A model generated the notes under the pieces. It made no database searches. It was not told the origin of the DNA and saw only the letters and a program-made list of their open reading frames with translations. Made by a program: the position numbers and the translations under genes. From assembly GCA_041746105.1 (NCBI GenBank), contig JBGTHP010000003.1:124001-188000 (forward strand): DNA of 64,000 bases, given 5' to 3'. The stretch comes from JBFHRE01 sp041746105 (GTDB lineage Bacteria; Actinomycetota; Acidimicrobiia; Spongiisociales; ZC4RG35). The first letter of the stretch is position 1. Each line of letters opens with the position of its first letter. Of this stretch, positions 43,801 to 52,290 are shown in pieces.

Positions 43801-45103
43801 AGGACAGATCAACGCCCTCGGTACCGACGCGATCAAAGTTGGTCTGATCTACAAGCCGGCCAGTGTCAGCCCCGTTGGTGCCGCCGCCGCTCTGAACAGC
43901 GACGCATTTGTCAACGGTGGTGACAGCGCTCCTCGAAACCGGGCAACCTTTGCTCAGGCACTCGAACAGCCGAACGGGGCAAGGTTCATCGTCAGCGTCA
44001 ACCATCTCAAGAGCAAGGGAAGCGCCTGCAACCTGCCCGATGCCGGAGACGGGCAAGGCAACTGCAACCAGGTCAGAGTCAATGCATCCAACGAGCTGGC
44101 ATCTTGGCTGGCGGCTGACCCGACGGGTACCGGTGACCCTGATGTGATGATCCTGGGCGATCTCAACTCATACGCGATGGAGGATCCGCTAACCGCCCTG
44201 GGCGCGAACGGATACATCAACCTCATCTCGACCTTCCTTGGCCCTGATGCATATTCCTTCGCGTTCGACGGTCAATGGGGTTATCTGGACCATGCATTGG
44301 CATCCGCGTCGCTTCTGGCGCAGGTGAGCGGCGTGACCGAATGGCACATCAATGCCGATGAACCGGGGGTACTCGACTACAACCTCGACTTCAAGAGCGT
44401 TGGCCAACAAGCCAGTCTCTATGCGGCTGATCAATATCGGGTCTCGGACCATGATCCCGTCATCGTTGGAGTCGATTTGGCAGGCCCACCGGTCGTCCAG
44501 CCTCCGGTGACCGATCCTGAGCCTTCGGTGCTGAACGGCGCCGTTCAAGTTACGGCTTCTTTCACCGATGGAGTCGGGCCGTTCTCATGCGTCGTCGACT
44601 TCGGCGACGCCACATTCGTGGCGGGCACCGTCGCCGGCAACGACTGCAACGGCCCTGCTCATGCCTTTGCCGCGATCGGGACGGTGACGGTGACGGTGAC
44701 GGTCAGCGATAGCGCCGGCTTGAGCGGGCAAGGCAGTTCTCAACACGTCGTCATTTACGACTTCACCGGGTTCTTCGGACCGGTCCAGAACCCGCCGGTA
44801 TTGAACGTGATGAACGGCGGTTCAACGTCGCAGATCCGATTTGGACTGGGCGGCGACCAAGGATTGGGAGTCTTCGCCTCTGGTTCTCCCCGGTCGCGTC
44901 AAGTCAACTGTTCAACCCTGGTGGGGACAGGTTCCTGGGTGGCCGCCCAATCTCCGGGATCATCGGGTTTGATGTATGACGCGCAAACATCCAGTTACCA
45001 ATGGAATTGGAAAACGGAGAAGCCCTGGCGCGGCACATGCCGGGTGTTCGAGTTGGCACTGATCGATGGGACCGTTCATCTCGCCTATTTCAAGTTCAGC
45101 TGA
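40832..45103 (+). CDS. ExeM/NucH-type extracellular endonuclease with duplicated lamin-tail domains
   Basis: This 1423-residue secreted protein follows GGAGGA at the start codon. Order: signal peptide (1-33); lamin-tail domain 1 (about 36-195); a beta-sandwich domain (215-325); lamin-tail domain 2 (330-500), nearly repeating the first; a bacterial Ig-like (Big_5) domain (505-610); an ExeM-type OB-like domain (615-740); an endonuclease/exonuclease/phosphatase domain (885-1215) with DPDVLGVNEIEND, GDLNSYAMEDPL and SDHDPVIVGVD; a PKD-like domain; and a C-terminal PxKF-type domain with GLGGDQGLGVFASGSP. The nuclease motifs (Glu, Asp-Asn, Asp-His) are intact, so it probably cleaves extracellular DNA for nutrient scavenging or biofilm turnover. 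No SLH-like repeat or sortase motif is seen. Confidence 0.88.
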   Translation: MKSTRRRIHLNMAIVASMVASLIPTLAAPAIALSTDIVVSQVYGGGGNSGATLTNDYVELFNRGTTAVSVTGWSVQYASSTGTTWSKTDLSGTIQPGQYYLVQQAAGTGGTTPLPAPDAVGTIAMSATNGKIVLVNTGGVIASGTTCPSDSTVVDIVGYGSANCSEGAATPVLSNTTAAIRLNGGCTENDSNSTDFAVDAPTPRNSSSPTAPCGGPTDPSGVGSASPDLVEPGETTLLAVDVTPGTNPTSTGLAVVADLSAIGESSTQAFFDDGSNGDVTAGDNRFSFLATVALATAEGAKSLPVVISDAQSRSGDSSIDLTVQSVTAGAEVVISEVYGGGGNSGATLTHDYVELYNRSSSPVDITGWSVQYASSTGTTWSKTDLSGTVQPGQYFLIQQAQGSGGTTPLPTPDAIGTIAMSATNGKIVLINTSIVIAAGTSCPSDATVVDIVGYGSANCFEGSGATGTLSNTTSAIRNGAGSVDTNNNTADFTVGAPDPQNGGAGFDVAPTVASTTPANGAVSVAVGASVSVVFSEAVNLVDPWFSISCDTSGVHSAVVSGGPTSFTLDPDTDFAASETCMLSIFSSGVTDQDGNDPPDSMESDVIVTFSIGSANPCEDHYTAIPAIQGSGATAAITGAVTTLGVVVGDYEGPSPTLRGFYIQDPAGDGDPATSDAIFVFNGDNNNVALGELVRVSGAAGEFEGQTQVGSVSSIVSCGFGSVIPVDVSLPVPVADHFERYEGMVVRFAQTLYVTEHFQLGRFGQVVMSSGARLSQPTNVTTPGAAALALQAANNLNRIIVDDDSQIQNPDPIVFGRSGNPLSASNTLRGGDSASGIIGVMTYTWAGNSASGNAYRVRPNTALGGGIPNFVATNPRPVGPETVGGSLTVSALNLLNYFNTFDGLPDTVDNCNNGVGGASTDCRGADTQAEFDRQWAKTVAAILAIDPDVLGVNEIENDGYGPTSAIAHLVDQLNASTAPGTYAFVDFDSATGQINALGTDAIKVGLIYKPASVSPVGAAAALNSDAFVNGGDSAPRNRATFAQALEQPNGARFIVSVNHLKSKGSACNLPDAGDGQGNCNQVRVNASNELASWLAADPTGTGDPDVMILGDLNSYAMEDPLTALGANGYINLISTFLGPDAYSFAFDGQWGYLDHALASASLLAQVSGVTEWHINADEPGVLDYNLDFKSVGQQASLYAADQYRVSDHDPVIVGVDLAGPPVVQPPVTDPEPSVLNGAVQVTASFTDGVGPFSCVVDFGDATFVAGTVAGNDCNGPAHAFAAIGTVTVTVTVSDSAGLSGQGSSQHVVIYDFTGFFGPVQNPPVLNVMNGGSTSQIRFGLGGDQGLGVFASGSPRSRQVNCSTLVGTGSWVAAQSPGSSGLMYDAQTSSYQWNWKTEKPWRGTCRVFELALIDGTVHLAYFKFS
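40940..42340 (+). repeat. Tandem duplication of a lamin-tail domain within the nuclease gene
   Basis: Unit 1 (about 40940-41445) and unit 2 (about 41825-42340) encode near-identical blocks, for example YGGGGNSGATLT, GWSVQYASSTGTTWSKTDLS and GTIAMSATNGKIVL. The DNA is also closely similar. A different sandwich domain of about 110 residues lies between them. Confidence 0.85.
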
Positions 45104-45218
45104 GTTTGGCCTGGTTCGAATCTCTCGGAGCGTGCGGCTCTGAGGGGCCTTGAATGGGGCGGGCACGGAACTTGAACTGTGCCCACCTAAACTGGGCGCC
45201 AACCCCGGAGGTCCCACC

Positions 45219-46013
45219 ATGGCAGAACCAGAAAAACTCAAGGAAGCATCGATCGCGCCGGTCGAACAACTCCCCAAAACGGCGGCGGCTCAGGTCGAGA
45301 CCCCGACGCCTGGTCGCGCCGGTCGCTTTTTCCGGCGGCTCTTCAAGTGGCTATTGATCCTGGCGATCCTCGCCGGACTCGGGTACGGAGCCTACGTTGG
45401 CTGGCCGGTGGCGCGGGATCGTTTCATCGCGCCGGTCGAGGCAAACATCGCCGACATGTCGGTCGTTCAGGCGGACCTGGCGGATGCTCGTGATCGGATC
45501 GCTGCCCTCGAAGGCGAGATCGCCAAACTTGCCGCTACCCAGGGAGAACTGGCCGCCGCCGATGCGGCGTTGATGGAGACGCTGGACGCGTTTGCTTCTG
45601 AGGTCGATGCGAGTTCGACTCGAATCGCCAATCTGGAGGGTCTGACCACGGACCTCGGCATCGGTCTGACCGCGGCGCAATCCGAGACGTTCCGCCAGGC
45701 CCAGGTGCTCAAGGCGATGGAACTCCTCGGCAGGGCGCGATTGTTCCTCTACCAGTCCAACTTTGGCCTGGCCCGACAGGACGTGCAGTCGGCCAGAAAC
45801 ATCCTCGCCGATTCGCTCGCCGGTTCGGAGCAGGCGGACATCGAACTGTTGACCGCCACCATCGATCGACTCGACCGGACGCTCTTGGCTCTTCCGAGTT
45901 TCCCCGTGCTGGCGGCAGACGAACTCGACATCGCCTGGCAGGCGCTCATCGGCGACATTCCTTTGCCGATCGAGCCGGTTCCGACGGAGGAAGCCCCGGC
46001 GGCGACACCTTGA
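45219..46013 (+). CDS. Single-pass membrane protein with periplasmic coiled coil
   Basis: This 264-residue protein has a Pro-rich cytoplasmic N-terminus (1-45), an Arg-rich stretch, one transmembrane helix (about 48-66, FKWLLILAILAGLGYGAYVG), a long Ala/Leu/Glu coiled coil (about 85-145, ADLADARDRIAALEGEIAKL and on) and a helical C-terminal domain ending in a Pro/Glu-rich tail. ATG 45219 has GGAGG 7 bases upstream. I do not recognise a family. The layout resembles envelope spacer or scaffold proteins. It is 115 bases after the nuclease gene and may be an independent unit. Confidence 0.72.
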   Translation: MAEPEKLKEASIAPVEQLPKTAAAQVETPTPGRAGRFFRRLFKWLLILAILAGLGYGAYVGWPVARDRFIAPVEANIADMSVVQADLADARDRIAALEGEIAKLAATQGELAAADAALMETLDAFASEVDASSTRIANLEGLTTDLGIGLTAAQSETFRQAQVLKAMELLGRARLFLYQSNFGLARQDVQSARNILADSLAGSEQADIELLTATIDRLDRTLLALPSFPVLAADELDIAWQALIGDIPLPIEPVPTEEAPAATP

Positions 46014-46050
46014 TCTCGTCTGGCTGGTTTGTTTTGGTGGCCAGGCTTCA

Positions 46051-46515
46051 ATGATGTCTGGCCCCGTTTCCAGACTCTATGCGGCGTTTCAGCAACTAGA
46101 TGGCACCGCGATGGGCGAGTGTTATTCCTCGGAGGCAAGGTTCACGGACCCGTTGTTTGAGCTGGTCGGTTCTGAGATCGGTCTGATGTGGAAGATGTTG
46201 TGCGAGGGCGCCACCCGCGGCACCTGGAGCCTGAACGTGTCCGAGATCGAAGAAAACGACACGGGCGGCAGTGCCCGCTGGGAAGCAACCTACGCATTCG
46301 GTCCGTCCGGCCGGATCGTTCACAACCGGATATCTGCGTCATTTGTCCTCGCAGATGATCTCATCCACGAGCACGAAGACCGGTTCAGTTTGTGGCGTTG
46401 GTCTGCCCAAGCTCTTGGACCGATAGGAATCGCGGCAGGGTGGACACCGCCAGTCCGATCTCAGGTGCGGAAGAGGGCGCGTCACCAGCTCGAGCGATAC
46501 CGGCATCGATTCTGA
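46051..46515 (+). CDS. SnoaL-like / NTF2-fold protein
   Basis: This 154-residue protein with an NTF2-like fold has the N-terminal helix region RLYAAFQQLDGTAMGECYSS and ARFTDPLFELVGSEIGLMW, typical of SnoaL-like domains (an aromatic Phe/Tyr-Asp-Pro near residue 35). The barrel strands follow around RWEATYAFG and RIVHNRISASFVL. Such domains act as small-molecule isomerases, hydrolases or simple binding proteins, so no reaction can be assigned. It starts with two ATG codons; no strong ribosome site is visible. Its stop lies 5 bases from the stop of the convergent DUF1801 gene. Confidence 0.82.
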   Translation: MMSGPVSRLYAAFQQLDGTAMGECYSSEARFTDPLFELVGSEIGLMWKMLCEGATRGTWSLNVSEIEENDTGGSARWEATYAFGPSGRIVHNRISASFVLADDLIHEHEDRFSLWRWSAQALGPIGIAAGWTPPVRSQVRKRARHQLERYRHRF

Positions 46516-46520
46516 TCGGC

Positions 46521-46877
46521 CTACTCTTGGTCGCGCCAGTCGCACCATGCGGTGATGGCGGCTTCTAGATCGTTTCTCCCGGCTTCAACGTCTGGCAGAT
46601 CTGCGAAACGCATGACCCTCGCCGTGGCGCCGGTGCCTTCGAGCTTGGGGTGGTCACCAGGTATCAATGCTCCGCGGTGAAACAGAAGGCTGACCAGGTT
46701 TTTGGCTGGGTTGAAACTGACGATGTTGCCTTTGTACGAAAAGGTGGGCGTCTGCCATTTGATCGATTCTTCGATTCTGGTGTCGACGCCGAGGATGATC
46801 GACCTGACCAGTTGGAGTGCTTCGGCGAGCGGTGGACTTTTTTTCGTGAACCAATCGTCGACATCGACTGAACTCAT
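46521..46877 (-). CDS. DUF1801 domain protein
   Basis: This 118-residue protein of the DUF1801 (YdhG/iron-chaperone-like) group has ALQLVRSIILGVDTRIEESI and KWQTPTFSYKGNIVSFNPAK near residues 17-57, plus LVSLLFHRG, as in the family. The frame is open upstream to 46979, but ATG 46877 matches the family start; its ribosome site is weak. The function is not well established in general; some members bind metals or phosphate-containing groups. The upstream haloperoxidase-like gene ends 43 bases away on the same strand, so both may share a transcript. Confidence 0.8.
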   Translation of the reverse strand: MSSVDVDDWFTKKSPPLAEALQLVRSIILGVDTRIEESIKWQTPTFSYKGNIVSFNPAKNLVSLLFHRGALIPGDHPKLEGTGATARVMRFADLPDVEAGRNDLEAAITAWCDWRDQE

Positions 46878-46920
46878 CACCAGATGCTGGCACAACTCAC
46901 GTGTCTGCGAATGATTGCGG

Positions 46921-48765
46921 TCAATCTCCAAAAAGTGTGAGGGCTCGAATCCATGCCGTTTTTCCACAATCGGCCCCAAGGCGGCGTCCAGCTAGATCGT
47001 CTGCACCGATATGGATACCCCCATAGATTCGGGAGAGGCCTGCTTGATCGGCGGCGTCGAAATAGGTCGCCCATTGCAGAGCAACGGTGTGACTCGGTCC
47101 CGATTCGAACTCGAGGTCGCCGGGTTGAGAGACGAACTCGGCTATCCCTCCCGGAAAGAAGGCATCGCCCGTGATCGCGGTGAGAACCTCTGCAGCCGCC
47201 CTGCTGAATGTCGAGTGTCCAGAGACGTAAGCAGCGAAGGCCGGTGTCACGAATGTGCTCTTTTGGTACGGCAACCAGGCGGCTGCACGTATCCAGCCAA
47301 CGCCTCCGAGATCGGTTTTTGGGTCCTGCGGCTGGCCGTTCCACGCCCACACGGCGAGCTCGCCCTCCAACCCAGAGAGGTCGTGGTGTTTTTGTCCGGG
47401 TGCCGTGGTCGCCGGCGTGATTAGTTCTATCAGGCCAGGGATCAAGGGAAGACCATCCTCGGAATACGAGGGGTCTGACGGGTCGGAGGCTTGGCCCAGT
47501 GACGCGAGGAAGCGGATCATCGTGATCGGTCTGCTCGTGTCGTAGTACGCCTTCGCCCCCCACGCCGCGATCGCCGAGTCGTGAAGGGCGCCATTGAGGG
47601 CCAAATACAACTTCACGTCCCACTCCAGTCGGTCCAGCGCCGGCCCGGTGCCGCCGATCCGATGTGATTCGAGCTGGTCAGAGACCTCATTGGCAATTGT
47701 GTTCCAATGCCCCGGCGGGGTCTCGGACTTGGGACCATCTGCCCAGAATTCTGCCAGCACGCGGGAGAAGTCTCCGCCGTCGACGACATTCGGTGCGTAG
47801 CTTTCTCCCGTGACGGGATTGATAGGGTGCCCCCGACCCTGGTTGGAGCCAAGCGGGTTGTTGCCAAATGAGCCCGGCGAGATGTCGATGAGGTCGCCGA
47901 CCGGTTCGAGGACGGCACCGTGACGGAGAACGTCGACGGCGGCATCGACGAATCCAGAGCCAGAACCTTTCGCGAAGGTAGGCGGCGTCCCAGGGTCTAT
48001 CGGTAGCCCGTTGGCGGCAGGAGTAAGACCGAACGGCTCTACGTGGCCCCAATGCGACCCGATATAGATCTGCACTGCGCCTGCGATCCGCTGCCCGTTT
48101 TGTGTGATCTGTTCGCTCAACGACAGTGGCTGCCAGTGGTTTGGATCAGACACGACTATCCCAGGCTGTGACACCACCAGAGGTTCGTTGACCGCCTTGT
48201 ACCCAGGGTTGCTGTATTGGCGTAGCTCGTTGGATCCGTCGTCGAGGTTTTCTGTGATCACGGTTCTACCGATCATCGACCCGAGACCAACGGCAGTCGT
48301 TGGATCATTACGATTCGGATCCAGCGGGTCGAGACACAGAGAGACGAGGGTCGAGTCGAGGGCGGCCAGGGTTTCGCCTGCTCCTGCGCTGTAGCGGTAT
48401 CTGAACGAGAGCACCTCGTATGCGGCGAAGCTGATGGCGGTGATTTGGTCGGCGACTCCGTCGATGGAGACGAACTTGGTTTCGACGAACACTGGCTTGG
48501 CGCCCTGTTCGAAAGCGGACCACGAATCCCACATTGCTGCCGAAAGGTGAAAGAGGTTGCGGGCGTGCACGGTCGGGCTCGGGAAATCCCTCCGGATGGC
48601 ATCCAACGCCACCTCGTTCCACACCCGAGCAACCGAGAGGTCGTCGTCGATGACCGGTCGACAGGTCGAGGCTTGCCAATAGCCGATCGACGCAATCAGG
48701 AGAGCGATCGCGGTAGTGACCGCGACTCTCGAACGATGGTGCTGGCCAGGTTGCGTCGACGGCAT
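46921..48765 (-). CDS. Vanadium-dependent haloperoxidase-like (PAP2 superfamily) protein
   Basis: This 614-residue protein starts with a signal peptide or anchor (about 12-32) and an N-terminal helical region. The C-terminal half shows the vanadate-binding set of the haloperoxidase/acid phosphatase family: KAYYDTSRPITMIRF (Lys and Arg), YVSGHSTFSRAAAEVL (Ser-Gly-His) and SRIYGGIHIGADDLAGRRLG (Arg and His). All binding residues are present. The frame is open from 48882, but ATG 48765 avoids overlap with the divergent oxidoreductase gene. Such enzymes oxidise halides with hydrogen peroxide or act as phosphatases. The choice here is unresolved; secretion fits the haloperoxidase model. Confidence 0.83.
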   Translation of the reverse strand: MPSTQPGQHHRSRVAVTTAIALLIASIGYWQASTCRPVIDDDLSVARVWNEVALDAIRRDFPSPTVHARNLFHLSAAMWDSWSAFEQGAKPVFVETKFVSIDGVADQITAISFAAYEVLSFRYRYSAGAGETLAALDSTLVSLCLDPLDPNRNDPTTAVGLGSMIGRTVITENLDDGSNELRQYSNPGYKAVNEPLVVSQPGIVVSDPNHWQPLSLSEQITQNGQRIAGAVQIYIGSHWGHVEPFGLTPAANGLPIDPGTPPTFAKGSGSGFVDAAVDVLRHGAVLEPVGDLIDISPGSFGNNPLGSNQGRGHPINPVTGESYAPNVVDGGDFSRVLAEFWADGPKSETPPGHWNTIANEVSDQLESHRIGGTGPALDRLEWDVKLYLALNGALHDSAIAAWGAKAYYDTSRPITMIRFLASLGQASDPSDPSYSEDGLPLIPGLIELITPATTAPGQKHHDLSGLEGELAVWAWNGQPQDPKTDLGGVGWIRAAAWLPYQKSTFVTPAFAAYVSGHSTFSRAAAEVLTAITGDAFFPGGIAEFVSQPGDLEFESGPSHTVALQWATYFDAADQAGLSRIYGGIHIGADDLAGRRLGADCGKTAWIRALTLFGD

Positions 48766-48852
48766 CGGCGCGACTCTACGGTCCGGCGGTGACGACTTCG
48801 GCGCTGGTTGGTCGAAATCGAACCGCCGCCTGTCCGACCGTAGGATGGGGCG

Positions 48853-50877
48853 ATGCACCAGGTGCTTGGAACGTGCCACCACGACTGTCCCGACTCATGT
48901 GGTTGGGTGGCGGACGTCGATGATGGTGTGGTCGTAAAGCTGAGAGGCAATTCAGACCATCCCTATTCGAAGGGGGAGTTGTGCCCGAAGGTCAATCGGT
49001 TTCTCGACCGCGTTTACAGCCCGGAGCGGATCCTCCATCCTCTGATACGAGTGGGTGAAAAAGGGGAGGCACACTTTCGGAAGGCAACATGGGACGAGGC
49101 GCTGAAGCTGGTGGCCGACCGGCTCGGTCATACGAAGGCTCGGTACGGTGGCGAGGCGATCTTGCCATGGTGGGATGCCGGGACCCAGGGGCTGATCCAG
49201 ATGAGCTCTCTGGATCGGCGGTTTTTTGCCAAGCTCGGCTCCTCCCGGCTCACCGGATCGCTCTGCGGTGAGACGGCCGGAGCCGGGGTCGCCGCTACCT
49301 ACGGAAGTGGGCGCGGGGCAGAACCAACAGATGTGCGCTTCGCCAAACTCGTCATCTTGTGGGCCACCAACACGCGGCTGACGAATCGGCACCTGTGGCC
49401 ATTCGTCGAAGAAGCCAGAGCCAACGGTGCTCAGGTCATCGTGATAGATCCGATCAGAACAATGACGGCGGAGGCAGCGGACTGGTTCATTCAACCGCTG
49501 CCCGGCACCGACATCGCCATGATGCTGGCGATGATGCATGTGTTGATCAGGGACGGTCTGATCGACCAGGAGTACATCGAAAGTTATTCGGAAGGTTTTC
49601 CTCGGCTCGCCGAATCGGTTGCGGAGTGGACCCCGGAAAGGGCCGAGGCCGTCTGTGGTGTGTCTGCGGGCGAGATCGAGCGTTTGGCGGGAGCCTACGC
49701 GCGAACCAGGCCCGCCTTCATCCGCACGTTGATCGGCGCTGAGCATCACGCCGACGGAGCCATGTTCTTCAGGACGATCGCCTGTCTGCCGGTCCTCACC
49801 GGCGCGTGGCGCGAGCGCGGTGGGGGACTGGCCCGAAGTGTCGCAGTGTGGGCCGACGATTCGGTCGACGATTCTGTTTTCGAACCACCCGACTACGGCG
49901 GCACTCGCAGGGAAATCAACATGAACGAGTTGGGTCAAGCCTTGACCAGCGATCTCGATCCCCCGGTGAAAACACTGCTCGTGTGGAATGGCAACCCCGT
50001 CGTGAGTGTGCCCAACAGCGGTCTGATCCGCTCCGGGCTCGAACGAGAGGATCTTTTCACGGTTGTCAGTGAGCAGTTCGTCACGGATACCGCTCGGTAC
50101 GCCGATGTTGTATTTCCCGCGACCACCCAACTCGAACAGGAAGACGCAGTGGTTTCCTGGGGGCACATGTATCTCGGCTGGAATCACAAAGCGATCGACC
50201 CGCTTGGTGAATCGGTTCCCAACACCGAACTGTGGCGGCGCCTCTCGGCAGCCATGGGGTTTTCTGAGCCGGCGTTGTTCGAGTCAGACGAATCGTTGCT
50301 TCGGTCGGCGCTGAGTCGGGTCGATCTCGACGATCTCATGACCAGAGGTTTTGTTCGTCTCGATATACCCGACGAGCTGACCCCCTATCGACATGGAGGG
50401 TTCGCCACGGCCAGCGGGAAAGCGTTGTTGTGGAGCGACGACTTGGCCGCCGAAGGGCACGGGGGTCCGCCCGCATACCGGGCGAAAGTCGAGAGCTCAT
50501 TTCCTCTTCGGCTCCTCACACCAAAACAACATGTTCGTTTCCTGAACACGTCATACACCCACCTCCCCAAACATGGTCCGGCGGAGGGAGGCCCCTTTGT
50601 CGAGATAGACGTAGTTGACGCACAAGAGCGGGGGATCGAAGAAGGTGATTTGGTCACCGTCTGGAACGATCGAGGCTCCCTCGACCTCCCGGCGAAGCTC
50701 TCGTCACGGTTGCGCCAGGGGGTGGTGGCCATTCCTTTCGGGTGGCAGGCCATCGATCACGGTCTCCAGGGCACGGCCAATACCCTGACCTCGGACGCAC
50801 CAACCGACTGGGGGGGTGGAGTTGCCTTTTCTGACACCAGGGTCGACTTGACCCTCGCTCCGGGCAAGGCGAGATGA
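48853..50877 (+). CDS. Molybdopterin-dependent oxidoreductase (DMSO reductase superfamily)
   Basis: This 674-residue cytoplasmic enzyme has no Tat signal. The N-terminal 4Fe-4S site is CHHDCPDSC with a fourth Cys at ELCPK near residue 44. Residues 50-480 form the molybdopterin domains, with TGSLCGETAGAG (possible Mo-ligand Cys near 139), VIDPIRTMTAEAADWF and LVWNGNPVVSVPN. The C-terminal molydopterin-dinucleotide-binding domain begins about residue 550 with LLTPKQHVRFLNTSY. It resembles formate dehydrogenase-like and related oxidoreductases, but no electron-transfer subunit is adjacent. The ATG is preceded by a GGGG-type site. The following decarboxylase overlaps by ATGA. Confidence 0.88.
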   Translation: MHQVLGTCHHDCPDSCGWVADVDDGVVVKLRGNSDHPYSKGELCPKVNRFLDRVYSPERILHPLIRVGEKGEAHFRKATWDEALKLVADRLGHTKARYGGEAILPWWDAGTQGLIQMSSLDRRFFAKLGSSRLTGSLCGETAGAGVAATYGSGRGAEPTDVRFAKLVILWATNTRLTNRHLWPFVEEARANGAQVIVIDPIRTMTAEAADWFIQPLPGTDIAMMLAMMHVLIRDGLIDQEYIESYSEGFPRLAESVAEWTPERAEAVCGVSAGEIERLAGAYARTRPAFIRTLIGAEHHADGAMFFRTIACLPVLTGAWRERGGGLARSVAVWADDSVDDSVFEPPDYGGTRREINMNELGQALTSDLDPPVKTLLVWNGNPVVSVPNSGLIRSGLEREDLFTVVSEQFVTDTARYADVVFPATTQLEQEDAVVSWGHMYLGWNHKAIDPLGESVPNTELWRRLSAAMGFSEPALFESDESLLRSALSRVDLDDLMTRGFVRLDIPDELTPYRHGGFATASGKALLWSDDLAAEGHGGPPAYRAKVESSFPLRLLTPKQHVRFLNTSYTHLPKHGPAEGGPFVEIDVVDAQERGIEEGDLVTVWNDRGSLDLPAKLSSRLRQGVVAIPFGWQAIDHGLQGTANTLTSDAPTDWGGGVAFSDTRVDLTLAPGKAR

Positions 50878-52289
50878 CTCCCGAGGAGTTTCGGTCCGCC
50901 GGCCACGAGATCATTGACTGGATTGCCGACTTTCGCGGAGGGATCGAACAACTACCCGTGAGGTCGCGGGCCAAACCCGGCGACGTTTCAGCGAGGCTGG
51001 CGGCGGAGGCCGGGGCGACGCGAGATCCACTGCGTGATCTCCTGAATGACCTCGACTCGATCATCGTTCCGGCGTCGACGCATCCACAGCACCCTGGCTA
51101 CCTTGCCTTCTTTCCCGCCAATGTTGCTTTGTCCTCGATGCTGGGCGACTTTGTTTCTACCGGTCTCGGGCAATTGGGTATCACCTGGGAGTCGTCGCCG
51201 GCGCTGACCGAACTCGAGGAGGTCGTCTGCGATTGGATGCGCTCGCTCTACAGACTGCCCGCCGGCTGGAAAGGTACGATCCACGACACCGCTTCTACGG
51301 CATGCCTTGTGGCGATGTTGGTGGCAAGAGAGCGAGCGAGTTCTGTCGGTCTGGCCCTGGGCGGTCTTCAAGCGGAACCGCGCCCTCTCACGGTTTACGC
51401 CTCGACCCAGGCTCACAGTTCTGTGCAAAAGGCGGTTCTTTTGGCCGGCTTCGGAGCGTCCAATCTGCGACACATCGACTGTGACGGGGACTATTCGATG
51501 CGTGCGCAATTGCTCGAGGAGGCGATCGTTGCCGATATCGAGGCGGGTTTTCGTCCAGCGGCGGTGGTGGCGACCGTCGGTTCCACCGCAACCACGGCGG
51601 TAGACCCGCTGGGTTCGATCGCAGAGATCACACAACGACACGACATGTGGCTCCATGTCGACGCCGCGATGGCAGGATCGGCGATGATGCTCGACGAGTG
51701 CCGCTGGATGTTCGAGGGCATCGAGTCGGCCAATTCGATTTCGACCAACCCGCACAAGTGGATGGGAACCGCCCTCGACTGCTCACTGTTTTTCGTGCGT
51801 GACCACCGCGAGTTGACCTCGGTCATGTCGACCAATCCGTCCTATCTCCAGAGCCAGGTGGACGGATCTGTCACCCAGTACCGGGATTGGGGGATCCCGC
51901 TGGGCCGCCGGTTCAGGGCGTTGAAACTCTGGTTTCAGCTGAGGCTGGACGGGCTGGAGGAGATAGAGTCGAGGTTGCGGCGGGATCTTGCCCACGCCGG
52001 CTGGCTGGCGGAGGAGGTGGAGAAGGAGCCCCATTGGCAGGTCCTGGCGCCGGTCACGCTGCAGACCGTCTGCATTCGCCACGAACCGCCTGGCGTCCAG
52101 GGAGAGGCTCTCGAAGCCCACACACTGGCGTGGGCAGAAGCGATCAACAGGTCGGGGGAGTTTTTTGTGACTCCGGCAAAACTCGACGGCAGATGGATGG
52201 TCAGAGTCTCCTTTGGAGCCTTGACCACGGAGAGGCACCACGTTGTCCGATTTTGGGCGTTGTGCCGCAGTCTCGCTCAGCAGACCTAG
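50874..52289 (+). CDS. PLP-dependent amino-acid decarboxylase (aromatic L-amino acid decarboxylase type)
   Basis: This 471-residue group II decarboxylase has HPGYLAFFPANVALSSMLGD (about residue 63), TSTACLVAMLVARE-like DTASTACLVAMLVARERA, WLHVDAAMAGSAMML and SISTNPHKWMGTALDCSL, whose Lys (near 305) is the PLP site. The His in YASTQAHSSVQKA stacks on the cofactor. Length is normal. It overlaps the molybdopterin oxidoreductase gene by ATGA, an uncommon pairing, suggesting that the two enzymes act on linked substrates. The amine product cannot be named. Its stop is one base from the stop of the convergent HDOD gene. Confidence 0.88.
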   Translation: MTPEEFRSAGHEIIDWIADFRGGIEQLPVRSRAKPGDVSARLAAEAGATRDPLRDLLNDLDSIIVPASTHPQHPGYLAFFPANVALSSMLGDFVSTGLGQLGITWESSPALTELEEVVCDWMRSLYRLPAGWKGTIHDTASTACLVAMLVARERASSVGLALGGLQAEPRPLTVYASTQAHSSVQKAVLLAGFGASNLRHIDCDGDYSMRAQLLEEAIVADIEAGFRPAAVVATVGSTATTAVDPLGSIAEITQRHDMWLHVDAAMAGSAMMLDECRWMFEGIESANSISTNPHKWMGTALDCSLFFVRDHRELTSVMSTNPSYLQSQVDGSVTQYRDWGIPLGRRFRALKLWFQLRLDGLEEIESRLRRDLAHAGWLAEEVEKEPHWQVLAPVTLQTVCIRHEPPGVQGEALEAHTLAWAEAINRSGEFFVTPAKLDGRWMVRVSFGALTTERHHVVRFWALCRSLAQQT

Positions 52290-52290
52290 C

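Noticed and set aside
43013..44056. Long 347-codon minus-strand open frame inside the nuclease gene
   Set aside because: It lies entirely within the strongly supported nuclease frame; long antisense open frames are common in high-GC coding DNA, and the product matches nothing recognisable.
45105..45140. GGTTCGAATC resembling a tRNA T-arm after the nuclease stop
   Set aside because: The flanking bases do not form a 5-bp stem and the nuclease coding sequence occupies the place of the rest of a tRNA.
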